From contig NC_058501.1 of assembly GCF_020382885.2 (NCBI RefSeq), positions 13,055,501 through 13,119,500 of the forward strand: DNA of 64,000 nucleotides, written 5' to 3'. Made by a program: the position numbers and the translations under genes. Shown in pieces: positions 49,401 through 59,634 of the stretch. Numbering within the stretch: the first letter of the stretch is position 1; every line of letters begins with the position of its first letter. The notes below the pieces were generated by a model. That model did not search any database and had not been told where the DNA came from. It saw nothing but the letters and a program-made list of their open reading frames with translations. The DNA is from Scatophagus argus (Eukaryota; Chordata; Actinopteri; Scatophagidae).

Positions 49401-52400
49401 CACTTTGGTTCGTCTTTGCTGCATTGGATGCCTCAGAACCCTGACATGTTGGTATTGCATGACTGATAGACCTGACGTTGAACGTTTACTGCATGACTCA
49501 GCGATGGCCCTTTGATGAATTTTTGCACGTCTTGACACTGAGCAGAAGTGACCTTTTCCCGTCTCCTCTGTCCCTCCTTGATGAATGAGCTTTCTTCCTT
49601 CTTCTATTACGCTTTGCACACTGTCTCCTTCATTCTGCTTTACTATGTTTTGGTTGGCTTCATTCACAGTTGTATGAGCAACCCTACTCTCACTATAGTA
49701 GATAACAACATAACAATCACAGGATTTCAGTATAAAACTAGTATACTAGTACTGGCATCACTAGCTGTAATTAAAAATATTACATCAAAGTTATTCAGTG
49801 CACTAGAAACACAACTCCAATTTAGTCCAGCTGCTGTCATGTGAGCAATATAATGTACAGATTTTTATTTTGATGCAATGATACTGCAACATAACACTTG
49901 GACATAAATACCTGCAGTACATTATATTGTCAGGATGAATTAGAGTTGCACTGAAGTCAAAGCAAAGCAAAACTGACAGCTCAGAGTTTGTAGTGAGGAG
50001 ACAAAACAGAACATGTGCAAAATGTTTGATGTATGCTCTCAACAATATGCTACTGGTCAAAAGTTGTCTGTCTAGTGGAGTGGGCACACTTCATTTTACT
50101 AGCCAATTTCTTAAAAAAATACAAACAAATGAAACAAATAAAGTAAGGCCTCTCCTGCCTCCACTAGTGTGCCGCAGAAGCAGAGTCGATCCTGTTAGTG
50201 CCAGTGGACTAAAAGGACGAGGCTAATGAGAAATAAGCTGCAGTTTATTGCCCAGAAGATACCAGCCATGGCCTTTAAGCTGCTGATATTGTGAGCCGCT
50301 GTCACAGCTTCTGGTTCAGCTTCTGATTAGAGTTCATAGCTTTGTTGGCATTCAGCAGCCTCCAGTTAGATCTGATCCCAGTTACCGCTCAGACACGACG
50401 CTGTACTGGGTAGTTAGCAGGACATGAAGCTCGAGGCCCAATGTGACTCTTATATAGTTATACTTATATAGTTCAGTGTGAAAAAAAGAATAAAATTCAT
50501 CCTTTTTTTGACAAGACACTACAAGTGTAGATGATGACATGTTGGACATGGAAAAATGCATGTTAAAATGCATGTGCTGCTAATGTTTCCATGCTCTGGA
50601 CAACAAACCTTAGCATCAAAATCAGATTTCTGTTCAAATGAAGGCTTTCACCGTGCTATCGCATCTGAATTTTAGATCTTCAATAATCAGTTCAGTTCAT
50701 TTTCGGCCATTGCAAACATTTCAAAAATTCCTCCCTCTCATCTCTCTTCCCCCCTCCTCCTCCTCCTCCTCCTCTCCCTCCCTCCCCCTCAGTTTGTCAT
50801 CCGCCTCCCCCGTGGCCCCCTGCTAGACTTCTACTCCAAACGCAGCTGAGGGGCCATCTCGACCCTGCGGAAACCCCACACAGGTGTGAGTGTGAGCCGT
50901 GGAGACCGCACCTAGTCCATCTACTGTAGTCATCAGCCTCTAGCTTTCTCTTCTCCTCCTCTCCTTCCTTCGCCTCTTCTCCAGCATCACTGTAGCATTC
51001 TTCATCCCTCATCCTCTGCTCCACTTGAGAAGCAGCTCCTTTCTTTTTTTCTGGCCTCTGTGGAAACAAGACTTCCGTTTCTCCTTTTTCCCACTGCAGC
51101 ACATTTGACCTGGTTTCTCCAGCCAGAAACAGACCTGTTCTCCAAAGACTGATTAAGACTGGAAATGACAATCAACCTCAGTACTTTTATGCATTTTCTC
51201 TGATGTTTTTTGGACTTTAAATCAACCAGTCCCCCAGTATTAATGAACAACTGACTTTTATCTGAAGGTTTTTGATCCTGTCACTTTGAGCCTGGTTTTA
51301 TACACAATTTGAGGTACATTTATATTGTCGGTTGTCTAAGATTATTGTCTTTGGATGAGCTGATCACTGTGATGTGATTTTTACAGAACCTTTTTTTTTT
51401 CTCGAACCCACATGAAATAAGCACTAGAAAACAGCAGTCTTGTCACTGTGAACTTTAACATTCTATGTCACAATAGTATTTCCTGTGATAGGGGACCTTG
51501 AGGCAGCTTAAATGTAGTTCTTATTAACCTCTTTGCCCTTCACCAGTATTTTGCAAGGCAGTATGTAGCAACTGCAGGAGATTCCTTGTTGCATGACTTC
51601 TTGACAATCAGTTTTGACCAAAGAATAAAAGACATTCCATATACAGTTTGTATGATTGTTCCTTTCAAGGATCCTGGATTTTATCATTTTAGTTTCATAT
51701 TATTCTTATACTTGATGGCTGTCGATCAGAGGTAGTATGAGTGGCATATTCCATTCTTCCAGCCCTGGAAATCAAAAAACAAAAAATAATCAAGCCAAAA
51801 AAAATAAAAGTATCTGTATTCAGTATCTTTCTTACTGTTGCACGAGCCAGTCAGGACACGGTTAAATTGTGGCCATGAAGGAATGTTCTGCCATAATATT
51901 TTGTTTGTGGCATTAAAACAGCGTTTGTCTGGTCACATAAATACAAGCCATAAAATGTCACCATCTTCCCACAGAGCTGTTGTACCTCATAAAATGGATA
52001 CTCTGCATGCATGCATTACTACAGTATGAAACTAACTTACTCTACATACATGTCAGCAGGCTAGACTTGACCTCTCATGATTACATAGTGACTGTGTTGT
52101 GTCTTTTTTAGAATGTGTGCACTAGTCCCCTTTGCAAGGGTTCAGAAGCAAAGGCTGCACAAAAGGAAACCAGCAGCAATTTGGGCATGTCAGGAAAACC
52201 AAGTCCTGCTGTGAGCCACAAGAGTGAGCCCGATAGTGTCGAAGTCCACGATGCATGTGCTCCAGTTCAGGAAGAGGCGTGTGATCAGGAAGAGCTTGTA
52301 GTATTTGAGACCTCCCGGGTGCCCATCGTAGAGGTGGAGATGGCGCAGCTGCCGCCCTCACTCGACCCCTGCTGTAGAGCTTTAGATGAGACCCTGCAGG

Positions 52401-54180
52401 AGGAAGGATCGTGTCCTGAGGTGTCGGAGTGCTCTGGGAAGATAGTTGGATCTTCCCCAGCTTCCTATTTCAGAAGCGATGGTCCACAGGTCATACGCTG
52501 CTTCCAGGTAGCCTCCTGACACCCTCAGGGTGATGCAGACTCTCTCTCTCTCTCTGTCCCTGCTTGGCCTCTGTGTGATTTCAAGGCTGCCACACTTGCT
52601 CACTCCTTTGCAGCACCCATTGCAAATCATAGTGTGAATCTGTAGCGGTAACAGGACCTTATTTGGTACAGTGTGAATTAAGCTTGTCATATTTAAATGT
52701 AAATGAGGTTGCTGCAGAGGTGTTGCACAGTGCTGTTCACAGCTATGGTGACGGGTTACTGTAACACTAGCATTTTTCTCCACTACAAAAAGTTCTGTCA
52801 AAGTCTTCTGACTTTGACTTTCACTATGTTTTCAATCCTGTTATGGCTTGATATTTATCATTTCTTTTGTAACATTTGGTGGTGGGAAGGGAAGCAACAA
52901 GGTGATTCTGTTGTTTCCAAAAAATCATAATTGAAACAAATTTGTTGAGAAGAAAGGATTGTTGTGGTGAAAATCAGTCCATACCGGTCGTGGCTTACAA
53001 TGAAATGCATGGTGTGAAACAAACTGGTTGCTGTGAGGTGCCAAGTGTCTGGTTAAACAGCCGTTCATGGGGCTATGCTCCCATCCACAGCCCCCTCTGG
53101 TGCAGACCCAGACGGTCACCATCACAGCTGCTTCCAATTCCTTACCCACTGGCATCTCCACCACAGAGGTCCCTGTCGTCCCAACCAAGACCTTCATCTA
53201 TAAGGCTTCAAAGGTAGGGGGCTCCCAGCACCTGCTCAGCCCAGATCTGTGTCGGCCATAGGTAGTCAGCAGTTTGCATGGTGAGAGGTATCAGCACTGT
53301 AGAGCAAGCAGGTCTGGGAGGACCAGGCCAGGGGCTCCAGGAGGAGCATGAGGAAGCACTGCCCCTTCCCTGGCTGAAGCTCAGGGTCATTTTATCTAAA
53401 ATACTTATTATTCACTCCACCATTTTTTTTGGTCTTTTTTTTCTCAGGTGACAGATGACAGAACAGACGACAAGGATGTCACAGCTGTGTCCAGCTCCAA
53501 GACTGTTACCTCAGAGACCGCTAGTGGCACCACAGTCACCACCACTACCACTCACATCTCAAAGGCCAGTACCATCTTACTTTTAGTTCATGTCATTTTG
53601 ATTTTATTTGCCTGTCAACTTTGTTTTCTTCCCTCTAACAGGTAGTGAAAAGTGGGTCTTCAGAGACTCGTGTGGAAAAGAGAATCGTCATAACTGCGGA
53701 CTCTGACATTGACCAAGAGAAGGTACGAATCCTCTGCCTGTGACACATCAATAAACAGAATCCACAAGGATTAGTTCAACATTTGTGAAAATACCTTCTA
53801 GCTTCTTCACCTTCTTGCTGAAGCGTTAGGCAAGACAATAGATACCACTCTCATATCTGTCCTGTAAATATGAAGCGACAGCCGGGAGACAGCCGTCTTA
53901 GCTTAGCGTAAAGACCGAAAAAACTGAGAGATACCGAGCCTGGTTGTGTCGGGAGAAGCAACTTCCTGGAGCCAGCCTCCAGTCTTTATGCTCAACTGTG
54001 AAAGGCTCCATAGTTAAAGAGCAGACATAAGAATGGTTTCAAAGCCAAATATGCTATTTTCCAAAAGTGTTCCATAAGGTATTATCTAACAAAAGCTTAG
54101 GTTAAGTCATCTTAAGACTAATACAAGTACATATACTGTCTTTCTTGCAGGGCAAAGATGGCGGCGCATCAGCTTTGTAA
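33188..54180 (+). CDS. epb41: Protein 4.1R (erythrocyte membrane protein band 4.1), expanded form, about 2271 aa
   Basis: Cytoskeletal adaptor linking membrane proteins to spectrin-actin. Coding exons: 33180-34462 (ATG 33188), 35770-36051, 36166-36270, 36387-36505, 37227-37445, 37663-37750, 38141-38293, 38706-38803, 39084-39256, 39362-39466, then eleven array exons (40210-45107, listed separately), 45709-45914, 46218-46286, 46400-46444, 47087-47149, 48616-48795, 52112-52507, 53091-53213, 53448-53564, 53642-53722, 54151-54180. Phases close to 2272 codons. Identity to 4.1R rather than the 4.1N/G/B paralogs rests on [24 protein letters not shown], the SSAETQ junction, [20 protein letters not shown] and [18 protein letters not shown]. 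Domains: headpiece 1-500, FERM from about 502, FERM-adjacent, array about 873-1835, spectrin-actin-binding core 1943-1963, C-terminal domain from 2156. Odd points: the array, a Lys/Glu block, a short final exon, one GC-AG intron. The ATG was chosen for MTTE, the usual family start, in good Kozak context. Confidence 0.92.
34540..34710 (+). repeat. Dispersed fish repeat fragment (copy a)
   Basis: Contains GTTAGATGAGGGTATTGATA, then CCACTCTCATATCTG and AGCTTAGATTAGCATAAAGG. The same blocks recur at 53756-54050, so this is an interspersed element. I do not name the family. Confidence 0.6.
35998..36000 (+). promoter_or_regulatory. epb41: Conserved internal start codon (AUG-2 equivalent) of epb41
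   Basis: In mammals skipping of upstream exons lets translation start at a downstream AUG just before CKVSLLDD, giving the 80-kDa red-cell form. Here Met502 sits at the same place ([10 protein letters not shown]). This suggests the short, FERM-first isoform can also be made; it would lack the Lys/Glu block. Confidence 0.55.
36166..39256 (+). other. epb41: epb41 FERM and FERM-adjacent exons
   Basis: Eight exons, together with the end of 35770-36051, encode the three-lobed FERM domain: KHAKGQELL, then [12 protein letters not shown] and [14 protein letters not shown], then [26 protein letters not shown]. They are followed by the FERM-adjacent segment with [14 protein letters not shown] and [15 protein letters not shown]. 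Lengths and junctions follow the human gene with no insertions. In the family this part binds band 3, glycophorin C, p55 and calmodulin. Confidence 0.92.
36571..37066 (-). mobile_element. Degenerate Tc1/mariner-type element, copy 3, in an epb41 intron
   Basis: Inverted orientation, between the FERM exons 36387-36505 and 37227-37445. It starts with CACTATGTAGACAAAAGTAT and ends with its worn complement near 37060. On the minus strand the transposase pieces [20 protein letters not shown], then [13 protein letters not shown], can be read. It is internally deleted and not functional. Confidence 0.78.
40210..45107 (+). repeat. epb41: Tandem array of eleven homologous phase 1-1 exons in epb41 (DDWF cassettes)
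   Basis: Exons and core motif: 40210-40452 (DEWPILLH, degenerate), 40724-40855 (DDWYLYFD, degenerate), 40993-41820 (DDWFMLFD), 42431-42661 (GDWFVLLD), 42787-43011 (DDWFVLLD), 43161-43394 (DDWFVLLD), 43482-43724 (DDWFLLLD), 43882-44067 (DDWFVLFD), 44229-44396 (DDWFVLLD), 44512-44718 (DDWFILLD), 44916-45107 (DDWFVLLD). Codon counts: 81, 44, 276, 77, 75, 78, 81, 62, 56, 69, 64. Most units start with V(T/A)(T/V)xER, continue with an acidic, Val/Glu/Pro-rich variable linker, then the motif, then a tail such as [12 protein letters not shown] running into the donor. The last three units have short tails ending KTPG, KKSG and KESG. Introns between units are short (87-610 bases). The array sits between the FERM-adjacent and spectrin-actin-binding regions. 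I know of no such array in mammalian 4.1R. Confidence 0.88.
40993..41820 (+). other. epb41: Largest array exon: 276-codon acidic coiled-coil-like segment plus DDWF motif
   Basis: Same start and end phases and the same closing motif (EDDWFMLFD, then a KPPG tail) as its neighbours, but with about 240 extra codons of Glu/Arg/Lys/Leu-rich sequence (for example [16 protein letters not shown]). It looks like a coiled coil or charged helix. The extra length may come from internal expansion of the linker. Confidence 0.75.
45487..45510 (+). other. epb41: Possible 24-nt microexon of epb41
   Basis: A pyrimidine-rich tract plus TTTTAG acceptor and a CAG|GTACAG donor flank 24 bases that keep phase 1-1 and would add EETKQNISG across the junction. 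Its ending SG resembles the ends of the last array units. It would be the twelfth, eroded unit or a 4.1R microexon. Not needed for the frame. Confidence 0.35.
45709..46444 (+). other. epb41: epb41 exons between the array and the spectrin-actin-binding core
   Basis: 45709-45914 contains [10 protein letters not shown], matching RPTSAPAITQ of human 4.1R. 46218-46286 and 46400-46444 follow, ending VVRMRK, as in the human IRMRK junction. They fix the place of the array: human 4.1R has only a few residues between the FERM-adjacent segment and this point. Confidence 0.85.
47087..47149 (+). other. epb41: epb41 exon 16 equivalent: spectrin-actin-binding core, 63 nt
   Basis: Encodes 21 residues ([10 protein letters not shown], then [11 protein letters not shown]), the same length and register as the mammalian exon 16, which is switched on during red-cell maturation and is needed for high-affinity spectrin-actin binding. 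Flanks are phase 0 on both sides, so skipping keeps the frame. Confidence 0.9.
48616..48795 (+). other. epb41: epb41 exon 17 equivalent
   Basis: 60 codons with [20 protein letters not shown] and [18 protein letters not shown], nearly identical to human 4.1R in this stretch. The donor (GGG|GTAAGT) is in phase 0, which allows splicing either to the terminal exon at 50793 or to the long-form exon at 52112. Confidence 0.9.
50793..51650 (+). other. epb41: Alternative terminal exon of epb41 with its own 3'UTR
   Basis: A strong acceptor (long CT/CCT tract then CTCAG) precedes 18 in-frame codons, [18 protein letters not shown], and TGA at 50847-50849. A 3'UTR follows with AATAAA at 51624-51629. It is phase 0, compatible with exon 48616-48795. 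Using it would produce a 4.1R lacking the C-terminal domain. Mammalian 4.1R also has alternative exons at this place, but I do not recognise this peptide. Confidence 0.6.
52112..52507 (+). other. epb41: epb41 132-codon exon between exon 17 and the C-terminal domain
   Basis: Open in phase 0 from TTTTAG|AAT to CAG|GTAGCC. It is Ser/Glu/Cys-rich (for example [14 protein letters not shown]) with no domain I recognise. The human gene has alternatively spliced exons at this position. The splice sites and uninterrupted frame support it; function unknown. Confidence 0.65.
53565..53641 (+). other. epb41: Probable 77-nt GC-AG intron in epb41
   Basis: The frame and the 4.1 family alignment both require the exon to end at ...ATCTCAAAG and the next to begin at GTAGTGAAAAGT. 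The intron then starts GCCAGT and ends AACAG. A GT donor four bases further in (GCCA|GTACCA) would break the frame of the next exon. Confidence 0.6.
53756..54050 (+). repeat. Dispersed fish repeat (copy b) in the last epb41 intron
   Basis: Shares GATACCACTCTCATATCTG and the AGCTTAGCGTAAAGACC block with 34540-34710. This copy is longer and also has the GTTCAACATTTGTGAAAATA head. Confidence 0.6.
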
Positions 54181-56631
54181 CTCAATCACCACCTGCATCT
54201 GTTCCTTTCGCTCTCCACCTTTTGATCCCTTCATCAGTGCAGTGCAGCACTGACCACGCAGTGACCAACTCTCTCCACGCACACACACAAACACACACGC
54301 ATATCTAAAATGAAATATCTCATTGATCTGCACCTAAAATAATGTCAGTGTGTAGATGAATCTTAGTAGATCCTCTTTGTTTTCTTCAGTTGGAGGAGGG
54401 CTGCACAGTGCTCAAGTTTGATCAAATGCTTCTCATTAAGGTGTTAAAAAGCTTATTGACAACATGTTCAATTGAATGATCTCAGTTTCGTTTGCTTTTA
54501 AATGCTTTGAATTTCCGAGTGGTTTTTACACCGTTGATTTTATACAAATACACTGTTTCCGTCCTAGTTTAGACACCACCATCAGCATGTATTCCTTTGG
54601 TGCTGCTAGGGGAACGTTAAGACTACATTCAAGGGAATTATTATTTTTTTGTTGTTGTTTACTTGTCTATTTAATTCAGGAGTGACTTTTTTTTTTTTTT
54701 TTAAATGAAATGACATACCTCGCATCAATATGTGAACAAAAATATAATGTGCATAAATTTGGACAGCTGTTGGCTTTGTTCACTGCTCAGGTATAAAAGA
54801 ACAAAAGAACATCAAATCTCTTCTTCCCTAACCAGCCAAGAACCAGCAGCCGACACGTTATTGTAAAAATTAGAAATGGATCTATTTTGAAATATTGCTC
54901 TATTTTATAGAATTAATGCTTTTATAGTATTTGTACAAATTTGAGGTTTTTAAGTTATTCATATCCATCTGCTCATTAAATTGTAGGTTGCCATTGTGCT
55001 GTTTACTGAATATCGAGGTCTCCGTTTAAGACCCGCTTACCTGTCTCGCCTGACGCCCTGAATCATTCTTCTTCGTTTCCTCTCGTAGTCCACCACGTTT
55101 CTGAAACCTTTCACCATTTAAACATGACAGTGGAGTGCTTCCCTCAGCCCTGTGTTTTTGTTCAATAGCGTAGAAGTCATAACTGCTTTGAATATATTTG
55201 GTTGATAAGAAAAGTTTTACAAGCTTTGGTCTGTTTATCTCAGGTTTTGATATTCTTTCTAAGACTGCAGACCTCCATATGATTGTATGAGAAATGTCCA
55301 TATATGTATATCCATCTCTACTTTAAATGTACATTTATGTTCAGCCAAGTGAGGTCAATCAACACAAAGTTTGTCACAGTAACCACACGTGTAAGAGGTA
55401 AAGGCAGCTGTCCCAGTACATGTGGCTTTTAACTCACAGGAGCACAAGTTGTCTTTTTATACATGTTCTACTATACAGTAATTTATTTGTAAAGTAGGAA
55501 GCGTCTCGTGTGATTTGATGTACTGTGATGTTTCAACACAAGCTGGTTCCCAGGCTTCCACTAGATGTCACAATGTTATCAACCGAGTTTGTAAAGTCTT
55601 TTTACCACATAGTCAAAAGTAGATTGCTCTCTGTACTTTTCCATAGAAAGTAAACGCATAAAATATACAAATCCCTTTTAGATAGCATGTTTGTTAGCAA
55701 ACTGGTTTTTTTGGGGGGGGTTTTTTGTTTGTTTTTTAAACCCCGAAAGAAGCCATTGGTATTTGTAGCTACATGGAAACCAACTGAAACCTCTCCTGGA
55801 AGAAAAATGTAGAATTTCAAATGAAGGAAAATAGTTTTTAGACTACGGAAAATATTGTTGCTTTGTGACTTATCCCTGTCTTTTTATGAAAAAATAAAAC
55901 ATGCATTATTTTGCATTTTGTTTGTCTGTCCATTATGACACATACAATGAGATCGTCATATCTGTTTAGATTGTAATACGATAACATGATGAAAATACAA
56001 ATACGTGATTATCAGGGACAATACTGTCACAGAAAAAGACTGATCAGTTTTTAATAGAAGTTCTCACTTTCTCAATCTAATTTGGTATGTACTTTTTCTT
56101 GGGTATAGCACCTGAACACATTTACATACGGTATATTGCCATTTTCAAATAAAATCCTTCATTTATACAGAATAAAATCTTATCCATGTTCCAAAATCTA
56201 TTCTGCAACAGAGGTTAACGGTGTGATGCAATTAAATGTTAACTTTCAAAAGTGGAACTGACTGACTGTATCACTAAGGCAAGCTTGTCAGGGGCTGGTG
56301 GCAAGATTTCCTGTTACATTCTACACAGTGCGGCTTTCACTATCAGCCTTAAAGCCACTTTTCTATTTAGGAGACGTGGAAAGATGGACTGACATCAGTT
56401 AACGGTGGAGACTGTATCAGACTGGCCCTTTGGAAATAAGTGACACATTTGATAAAGAAAAACTAACCTGCTCGACTGTAATAGTAAGACAGGAAACGTC
56501 TGAAGTGTCTATCAACACAGAGATGAGTTTGGGGAACTGTGCAGCATTCACTGAGATTATATAATCCACTGCTTCAAACAAGTAGTAAACAACAAAGTCT
56601 TTCAGTCCACTGCGATCCTCGAAGCAGAGTT
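54181..56631. other. epb41 3'UTR and csnk2b 3'UTR (convergent genes)
   Basis: AATAAA for epb41 at 55893-55898. For csnk2b on the minus strand the nearest candidate is ATTAAA at 56055-56050. I looked here for the missing 4.1 C-terminal exon and did not find it. No other exon supported. Confidence 0.5.
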
Positions 56632-59276
56632 CTAGCGAATTGTCTTGACCGGGCTCTTGAAACTCGATGCGGCCTGAAGCTGAAGTTGATAAGCCATTGG
56701 GTGAATTTTGAAACCATACAGCCTGAAACAAAAACATGAAATACAGTCACTTCCTCAGACAGAACAGAAAGAATTTTCTTTGAAACTCTGTGAGGTCAAA
56801 GGCTGATGTTGAAAGGCTGATGTTCAGTAAAGATACCAACACAGTAAGAACACAAAAGAATTAAGCTACTTTCAATTTCCAGCCCTAATAAGGGAGAATG
56901 AAAATCTTTCTTTGTTTGTTGTCAGTTACTTGAACAACACACTGATTAAGGCAAGTTGATGTGAATGCTAAGAATAAATAATAATAGTGTCAGATCAAAC
57001 ACACCTTGGCACAAACTGGTTAGCTGGTCGCTTTGGACGATACTCTGGGTGCACCATGAACAGCATGTGAGGGAACCCAGTCCCAAAATAAGCTCCATCT
57101 GTGTGGTGGTGTCTGGAAGATTTGGGGGTGTAAACATCCATGCACTTTGGGCAATACAGCTTCACCATTGCTTCTCCGGGGATGTCTGACAACCCTGCAA
57201 CAGACAACAGAGATTCGTGACAGTCGAGAGCGTCGTCTCTGCCACACACAGGTCAAAAGGTGCAGTCTGGGTTTTGTGTAAAATTTGCTTGATGTTATGA
57301 AAAGTCAGACTTACCAATAGGAAGCATTGGCTGATTCTCACAATAAACTCTGGGGCAATAGCCAAAATCCCCTTGTTGATACTTTTCCAACTACGGAAAA
57401 CAACAAATTTAGACATCACTTTTGATTCTTGTCATAGAGCGAGTATAAATTCTACGTTATTAAGTAACAGCCTTACCATCTGTGCAATGCCTCTGTTTGT
57501 GAGGATGTAACGCGCATGTATGAGCCCATAGAGCATCTCTGCCGCCTGCTCTATCAAGTCACTCTGATTGGGGTTATCTTCAAGTTCCTCATCTGTCAAA
57601 TTAAAGCGATTTGGATAGTTGAGGTGCTGATCCTGCTTTAGCAACTTTGATGTGGGAATTGTACTGTACTCTCACCTGGCTCCAGGTCAAGAATCATGTC
57701 CAAAGCCTGGCGATAGTGAGGCACCTGCTCATTCAAACCTGTCAGATTAAACTTGTCTTGTATGTAGTCTTCATCAACCTGTAACACACAAGTGAAGGCG
57801 ATAAACAGCTATTAATGGCATTAATTACAGTTACTATGGATACAACATAACGATGCTACAACATTACCTAAGAGCTTAACAGGATTACTCAGATGCTGCC
57901 AATGAAGAAAGCAAGGAGTTAAAATTAGAATTGGATCTTGTGAATGCCACATTCACCGCACAGTTCCTGGTACTTTTTATTTTAAGTGTTTTTCCTTTCA
58001 CATGTCTTCCTAAGGTGCTTTTTGAGTGAGAAAGCCTCATGTGCTTCAGTGGAACACATTAGAAACAAACAGAAGAGGAAAGTGGCTGCAACAAGCTCCT
58101 CTGAACTATAGTGAGACCACCAAATGGCACACGTATTATTATATTAGTTTTAATTTAATTTTAATTTAAGATACTATATTAATCCTAAGATGGGAAATTA
58201 CTTCTCTGCATTTAACCCATCACTGATTGAAACACACACACATGCAACATGCAGTGAAACACACAGGAGCAGTGGGCTGCATCAAGCACCCGGGGAGCAT
58301 ATATTGGGGGTTAAGTGCCTTGCTCAAGGGTACATCAGCCGGCTAATGGCCACCACACTCAAAATTTTCCTGTCCATCCGGTGGGGGAATCGAACCAGCG
58401 ACCTTCCGATCACAAGCCGCTTCTCCAACCTCTAGGCCACGGCTGCCCCCAATTATTATATATGAAATTTAGTTGCCATTTCCAGGTGTGTTGTACTGCT
58501 ACACAGAGACTGCAAGTCCAAGTACATCATTTCAGCCAATTCTAAGCTGCATTTTGCTGAAGATAAAAACACTGAAAGTCAATGGGTGGAATAATCATGT
58601 ATTCCACTATGCACCTTATATTGTTTTTGCACAGTTAACCTGCACTTTATAACTCATTTTCTGAGTAGCAATTCCACATATGTTTACACTGGGGCTTTTT
58701 AGTCTCTGGTTTTTACACGCACAGTCTGGTCGACCTGCTTTCTCTGCACTCTATTGTACTTTATGTAGCATATTTATTCATATTCATATTACATTCTACT
58801 GGCACCTTTCATTCTACCTCTACTTTATTTTGCACTACATTACACTGTTTGTTGTTGTACATACACCTTTTTATGTTGTCTTGTATATATATTTTATATT
58901 GCCACTTTTTATTTTGCTATTTTTAACATTTTGTTTAGCTTGTTGTGTGTATTGCTGCTGCTGCACTGCAATTTCCCAGCCTGGGATCAATAAAGTATAT
59001 CTATCTATCTATCTATCTATATGTTAGTTTACTCAGTTTATTTAGTATGTTTAGTCTATTTATTGGGCTTATACCGGGACCGGGGAAACTAATTTCGTTC
59101 TACCTCATGTTTCTACATGTGTGAAATGACAATAAAGCTCCTTGAATCCTTGAATCGTATGTTTTCTATTTTTTCCACTAACAGTTAGGCTTTGGTTGTT
59201 TGTTTGGTTACTTTTGACTAACCTACACTGCTGTAATGGGCTACTGGTGCTTGAATTTCCCTGGGGATCAATAAAG

Positions 59277-59310
<34 letters not shown>

Positions 59311-59631
59311 AAATACCTGCGTTGGGCAGGGTATAAATACGTATAGTAGATAAACATAAAGTATACACCCATACACAAGCTAGCAATAACATTTTAAAAG
59401 CTTTCAATGTATCCATATGATTGTCTGTGAAAAAACAAACTGCAGTCTCCATTTCATCAGTGCAGCCGTGAATTTTGGATACCATATTTGGGGTCAATTT
59501 AAATCATGGCTCCAATCTAAAAATCTCAGTTTATAATAATAACAATCCAAGGGACCGACCTCACAGAAGAACTCATTCCCCCTCAGTCCACAAAACCAGG
59601 ATATCCAGGACACCTCCTCTGAGCTGCTCAT
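56632..59631 (-). CDS. csnk2b: Casein kinase 2 regulatory subunit beta (6 coding exons, 215 aa)
   Basis: Dimeric zinc-binding core of the CK2 holoenzyme; recruits substrates and regulates the alpha subunits. Coding exons in transcript order: 59631-59560, 57778-57676, 57592-57477, 57390-57315, 57194-57005, 56722-56632. Phases agree and give 215 residues, exactly the vertebrate length. Visible: N-terminal autophosphorylation sequence MSSSEE, acidic loop [13 protein letters not shown], zinc-finger cysteines in CPRVYC and CPKC, alpha-binding tail [18 protein letters not shown]. The sequence is almost identical to human, with Ser for Asn in the tail. A minus-strand non-coding first exon probably ends at 60050 (donor GTGAGT), and the coding exon starts four bases after an acceptor (GACAG at 59639-59635). 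csnk2b converges on epb41 and lies just downstream of aif1 on the same strand. Confidence 0.96.
58150..58448 (-). mobile_element. tRNA-derived SINE in csnk2b intron 1
   Basis: On the minus strand it begins GGGGCAGCCGTGGCCTAGAG, with box A (TGGCCTAGAGG) and box B (GGTTCGATTCC) about 40 bases apart, followed by a conserved body (read on + as TGCCTTGCTCAAGGGTACAT) and an A/T-rich tail. A worn copy of the body lies at 62478-62550. Confidence 0.75.
58970..59022 (+). repeat. Retroelement 3' end with (TCTA)n tail, copy 1
   Basis: Reads CCCAGCCTGGGATCAATAAA then GTATA and TCTA units. Same layout at 59258-59310 and 60928-61003: a short hairpin-like CCC...GGG, then ATCAATAAAGTA, then (TCTA)n. This is the form of a non-LTR retroelement end. 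Confidence 0.65.
59075..59157 (+). repeat. Second type of retroelement 3' end
   Basis: GTGTGAAATGACAATAAAGC followed by CTTGAATCCTTGAATC, a tandem 8-mer end. Differs from the TCTA-tailed family on both sides of it. Confidence 0.45.
59258..59310 (+). repeat. Retroelement 3' end with (TCTA)n tail, copy 2
   Basis: TTTCCCTGGGGATCAATAAA followed by GTA and about eight TCTA units. Confidence 0.7.
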
Positions 59632-59634
59632 CCT

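Larger units (their letters stand above)
53091..54180 (+). other. epb41: epb41 C-terminal domain exons with a non-standard end
   Basis: 53091-53213 ([12 protein letters not shown], as PPLVKTQTVTIS in human), 53448-53564 (ending TTTTTHISK), 53642-53722 ([14 protein letters not shown]) and 54151-54180 (GKDGGASAL, stop). In the family the last two exons normally encode a conserved end containing AIKEAKEQHPDMSVTKVVV. I could not find that exon in the 2.4 kb before csnk2b, so this gene appears to end early. Poly(A) signal at 55893-55898. Confidence 0.75.

Noticed and set aside
56417-56737. 106-codon minus-strand open frame
   Set aside because: Overlaps the last csnk2b exon in the wrong frame; the correct frame reads [12 protein letters not shown] and stops at 56632.
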